This document shows, piece after piece, positions 61,367 to 64,000 of a stretch of DNA of 64,000 bases; positions within the stretch are counted from its first letter, which is position 1, and every line of letters starts with the position of its first letter. Where the stretch lies: NCBI GenBank assembly GCA_028288705.1, contig JAQBNH010000011.1:1-64000 (forward strand), given 5' to 3'. Made by a program: the position numbers and the translations under genes. Below the pieces are notes generated by a model, which saw only the letters and a list, made by a program, of their open reading frames with translations, had not been told where the DNA came from and made no database searches. This DNA is from Ferruginibacter sp. Lineage in GTDB: Bacteria > Bacteroidota > Bacteroidia > Chitinophagales > Chitinophagaceae.

Positions 61367-62475
61367 CAATAAGGAGGCACCTTCGGAGCCTGATTCCGTT
61401 TGCGCCTTTAACTACAACCCGGGTGCTCCTCCGGAGCCAGAACTTCGGCAGGTAATAATGTACTTCAACTGGTAACGCACCATATAAACCGAAATGAAAA
61501 AGGAGTATACAATGTTTTTTGAAAAACTTTGATATGTCGCCTGGCCATACGTATTTATTTGAATTCTTTGATTGACAATAAGGAGGCACCTTCGGAGCCT
61601 GATTCCGTTTGGGCTTTTAGCTACAACCCGGGTGCTCCTCCGGAGCCAGAACTCCGGCAGGTGATAATGTACTTCAACCAGTAAGGCGCCATATAAAGCA
61701 ACATTAAAGAGGAGTATACAATGTTTTTTTGAAAACTTTGATGTGTCGCTTGGCCATACGTATTTTTTGAATTCTTTGATTGACAATAAGGAGGCACCTT
61801 CGGAGCCTGATTCCGTTTGCGCCTTTAGCTACAACCCGGGTGCTCCTCCGGAGCCAAAACTCCGGCAGTTGATAACGTACTTCAACCAGTAAGCGCCATA
61901 TAAAGCAACATTAAAAAAGGAGTCTACTATGTTTTTTGAAAAACTTTGATGCCTCGGTTGACGTTACGTATTTATTTGAACTGTTTTGACTGATAATGCG
62001 GGGATGTTTGCGGAGCCTGAGTCCGTTTGCGCTTTGGCTACAACCCGGGTGCTCCTCGGGCGCCAGAACTCCGGCAGGTGATAATGTACTTCAACTAATA
62101 AGGCACCATATAAAGCAACATTGAAAGGAGTATACAGTGTTTTTTGAAAAACTTTGATGCCTCGTCTGACGATACTTTTCACTGATAATGCTGGGATGTT
62201 TGCGGAGCCTGATTCCGTTTGGGCTTTTGGCTACAACCCGGGTGCTGCTCGGGAGCCAACTCCGGCAGGTGATAATGTACTTCAACTGGTAAGGCACCAT
62301 TTAAAGCAACATTAAAAAGGAGTATACAATGTTTTTTGAACAACTTGATGCGTCGCCTGGCCATACGTATTTTTTGAATTCTTTGATTGACAATAAGGAG
62401 GCACCTTCGGAGCCTGATTCCGTTTGGGCTTTTAGCTACAACCCGGTTGCTCCTCCGGAGCCGGATCTGTTTCAG
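61265..62475 (+). repeat. Tandem ~209-bp repeats made of transposase 3' end plus palindrome (about 6 copies)
   Basis: Copies are recognised by GAATTCTTTGATTGACAATA at 61352, 61561 and 61769, degenerate versions at about 61978 and 62180, and again at 62376, a period near 209 bp. Each unit contains the last roughly 30 codons of the transposase (AAGGAGTATACAATG, then CGTATTTATTTGAATTC), then GGAGGCACCTTCGGAGCC and the opposed GGTGCTCCTCCGGAGCC, which can pair. The first unit is the real gene end; later ones are out of frame. Minus-strand open frames here are by-products. Confidence 0.85.
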
Positions 62476-62757
62476 AGCTGCTGCGAGCCAAAAGAATATC
62501 GCGAAAAATCAATGAAACATCAATCTGTTAAGAAAACGATCAAAGGATTGTAATTGACCGGCCTTTTCTGAAGACTTTTTGTAAACCAATCTATTTTGTA
62601 TGGCGGGGAACGCGTGAATAACGTCCCGGAGGGACAGCCTGTTTATAGAACGATCATTGTTACAAAGTAAGGCTGCGTAGTAGCCTCCTTTTCTATCAGC
62701 ATGGGATATTACAAAAAATACGCTTCGTCCATGGCTGTATGATCCGATCAGGTTTTC
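62476..62757. other. Intergenic region with a palindromic GTCCCGGAGGGAC element
   Basis: No gene is supported; the open frame ending at 62553 runs out of the last tandem repeat. GTCCCGGAGGGAC (62625-62637) is a short palindrome with GAACGCGTGAATAA before it and GCCTGTTTATAGAAC after it, resembling short dispersed palindromes seen in this phylum. It may belong to the same repeat family or act as a terminator-like structure. Confidence 0.4.
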
Positions 62758-63531
62758 CTAATCAATCTCTATCCAAACCGGGCCGTGATCGCTTGTTTTC
62801 TCCCAGCCGCGCACGTCACGGTCAACACCGGCTCCGCGAAGTCGTTTGTCAACAGCCGGACTTAATAAAAAGTGATCAATACGCAAACCGGCATTTCTTC
62901 CGTAAGCATTGCGGAAATAATCCCAAAATGTATAGATGGTTTCGTCGGGATATATTTTGCGCAGGGCGTCCGTCCAGCCCTGTTTCATGATCTTTTGAAA
63001 AGCTGCGCGCACTTCCGGGCGAAATAACGCATCGTCTACCCAACGTTCTGGTTTGTACACATCGTTTTCTGTGGGGATCACGTTGAAGTCACCTGTCAGG
63101 ATCACCGGTTTCCCACCTGCATATAATTCCGCCGCATGTTTTCGAAACCGCTCCATCCAACCCAACTTATATTCCAGTTTCGGCCCTGGCGCCGGATTTC
63201 CATTCGGCAAATACAGGCAGCCAATGATGAGGTCGCCAATGGAAGCTTCAATATACCGGCTGTGCAGGTCTTCCGGGTCGCCGGGCAGCACGCGGCCCCG
63301 CTCAACAAGCGCTTCATGCTTCGATAAAATGGCCACGCCGTTCCAGCTTTTTTGCCCATGCCAGATTGCTTGATAACCCGCATCTTTAATCGCCTGCTCC
63401 GGAAATTTTTCCTGCGGTGCTTTTAATTCCTGCAGGCAGGCGATATCGGGAGAAGTTTCTTCCAGCCAGCGCAGCAACACCGGCAGGCGCCCGTTTACAC
63501 CATTCACATTATAAGTTGCGATTCTCATCAT
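62758..63531 (-). CDS. xth: Exodeoxyribonuclease III
   Basis: This 257-residue AP endonuclease/3'-exonuclease acts in base-excision repair. Motifs are MRIATYNVNGVNGRLPVLL, the metal-binding Glu in IACLQELKAPQEKFP, LYLPNGNPAPGPKLEYKLGWM, VILTGDFNVIPTENDVYKPERW, and the C-terminal RIDHFLLSP and SDHGPVWIE with the catalytic Asp-His pair. The length is that of the family. Either of the two adjacent Met codons (63531, 63528) could initiate. It is divergent from the TolC-like gene. Confidence 0.93.
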   Translation of the reverse strand: MMRIATYNVNGVNGRLPVLLRWLEETSPDIACLQELKAPQEKFPEQAIKDAGYQAIWHGQKSWNGVAILSKHEALVERGRVLPGDPEDLHSRYIEASIGDLIIGCLYLPNGNPAPGPKLEYKLGWMERFRKHAAELYAGGKPVILTGDFNVIPTENDVYKPERWVDDALFRPEVRAAFQKIMKQGWTDALRKIYPDETIYTFWDYFRNAYGRNAGLRIDHFLLSPAVDKRLRGAGVDRDVRGWEKTSDHGPVWIEID

Positions 63532-63697
63532 TATTTATTTATTAGTGGAAGAGCCGGTATAAATATCGCAAATATTTTCAGAGGATGTTTACCCGCCCGG
63601 GGATGTATTGTTTTATCTGAATCAGATTGTCTACAGAATTCGCACGGAATTTGATTCCTTTTCAGATCTCCCGGTTCATTTAAACATTATCAGGATT

Positions 63698-64000
63698 ATG
63701 CATCGTGTTTTCTTCGGCTTATTGGTTTGTTTGTACAGCACAATGGGAATGGCCCAGCAGCGGTCGATGAATTACTTTGTCGATGCCGCCGTAGAGCAAA
63801 GCCCATTGCTGAAAGATTTACATAACCAGGTGACAGCGCAAAAATTAGACAGCCTTCTCATCCGGGCAACCCAGCGTACGCAGGCTAATTTTACGAGTAA
63901 TGACAGTTATGCGCCGGTCATTAATGGTTATGGCTATGATGAAGCCATCACTAATATCGCCAATGTTTCGGCGTTATTCGGCGTAACAAAATCATTGTCG
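63698..64000 (+). CDS. TolC-family outer-membrane protein, N-terminal part (runs off window)
   Basis: 101 codons are visible. The signal peptide MHRVFFGLLVCLYSTMGMAQ is followed by YFVDAAVEQSPLLKDLHNQV, SLLIRATQRTQANF and SYAPVINGYGYDEAITNIAN. A helical AV..SPLL start after the signal peptide is the usual TolC/outer-membrane-efflux opening, and the Y-G-Y-D-E-A block is common in Bacteroidota members. It presumably continues into an efflux operon beyond the window. The ATG lies 166 nt from the divergent xth start. Confidence 0.72.
   Translation, partial: MHRVFFGLLVCLYSTMGMAQQRSMNYFVDAAVEQSPLLKDLHNQVTAQKLDSLLIRATQRTQANFTSNDSYAPVINGYGYDEAITNIANVSALFGVTKSLS

Noticed and set aside
61287-62364. 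Several minus-strand open frames with similar protein sequences
   Set aside because: Produced by the 209-bp tandem repeats; the conserved direction is the plus-strand transposase tail.
62329-62553. 74-codon plus-strand frame at the last repeat
   Set aside because: It is the final repeat unit running into unique DNA; no independent gene features.

Overview
The window looks like chromosome from a member of the Bacteroidota, most likely a Chitinophagaceae-type bacterium. It carries a SusC/SusD pair, a second TonB-dependent receptor, several fasciclin lipoproteins, DUF5686 and MG2/plug proteins, and many signal peptides ending in AQ or a lipobox cysteine. Promoter elements of the Bacteroidota form TAnnTTTG precede several genes and rnpB. 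Most of the window is ordinary housekeeping or envelope genome; the accessory DNA is concentrated at the left edge, around 10-11 kb, 15-17 kb and 61-62.5 kb.

Left edge (1-6.1 kb): a truncated IS3-type insertion sequence is followed by a strikingly AT-rich series of genes, all on the minus strand, separated by long related spacers. The genes encode a HEPN protein, a one-helix membrane protein, a putAbiC-type putative phage-abortive-infection protein, a protein with a nucleoside-deoxyribosyltransferase/TIR-like C-terminus, and an overlapping pair of small membrane proteins, one ending in a HEPN-like Rx4H motif. At least four spacers share a motif around CAATT..GGGCGGACGT, and two align over most of their length. 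This resembles an integron-like or cassette-like defence array, although no integrase is present in the window.

6-17.8 kb: a DUF5686 outer-membrane protein, the tRNA hydroxylase TrhO, a histidine kinase, small membrane proteins, secreted proteins, an SRPBCC protein and purC. Threaded through them are four clusters of a REP-like hairpin (CCCGT-T-GGTC-GGGA-GACC-AG-ACGGG). Two clusters flank an intact REP-associated tyrosine transposase (RAYT) in opposite orientations, and an inverted remnant of a second RAYT tail lies between the left cluster and the gene.

17.8-35.9 kb: nutrient-uptake and envelope functions. A TonB receptor plus fasciclin lipoprotein lies on the plus strand. A minus-strand locus contains SusC, SusD, DUF4397 and fasciclin lipoproteins, followed by an MG2/plug protein, with a DeoR-type regulator upstream. 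YchF, a fused SpmA/SpmB-like gate protein and a serine hydrolase lipoprotein are interspersed.

36-60 kb: housekeeping genes. These include serA, NDH-2, DUF2071, a five-gene minus-strand run (MFS, small protein, glycosylasparaginase, cutC, HEAT-like), RNase R, a polyprenyl synthase, an amino-acid permease, a DUF2027-Smr protein, nhaA and YitT. A large multi-PAS kinase with its response regulator, the RNase P RNA, a run of udp-like, dapF, corA, Nudix and GNAT genes, and tRNA-Cys complete the region.

60-64 kb: an IS200/RAYT-like transposase inactivated by a single-base frameshift. Its 3' end has been amplified with an adjoining palindrome into about six roughly 209-bp tandem copies. Exonuclease III and the start of a TolC-family gene follow.
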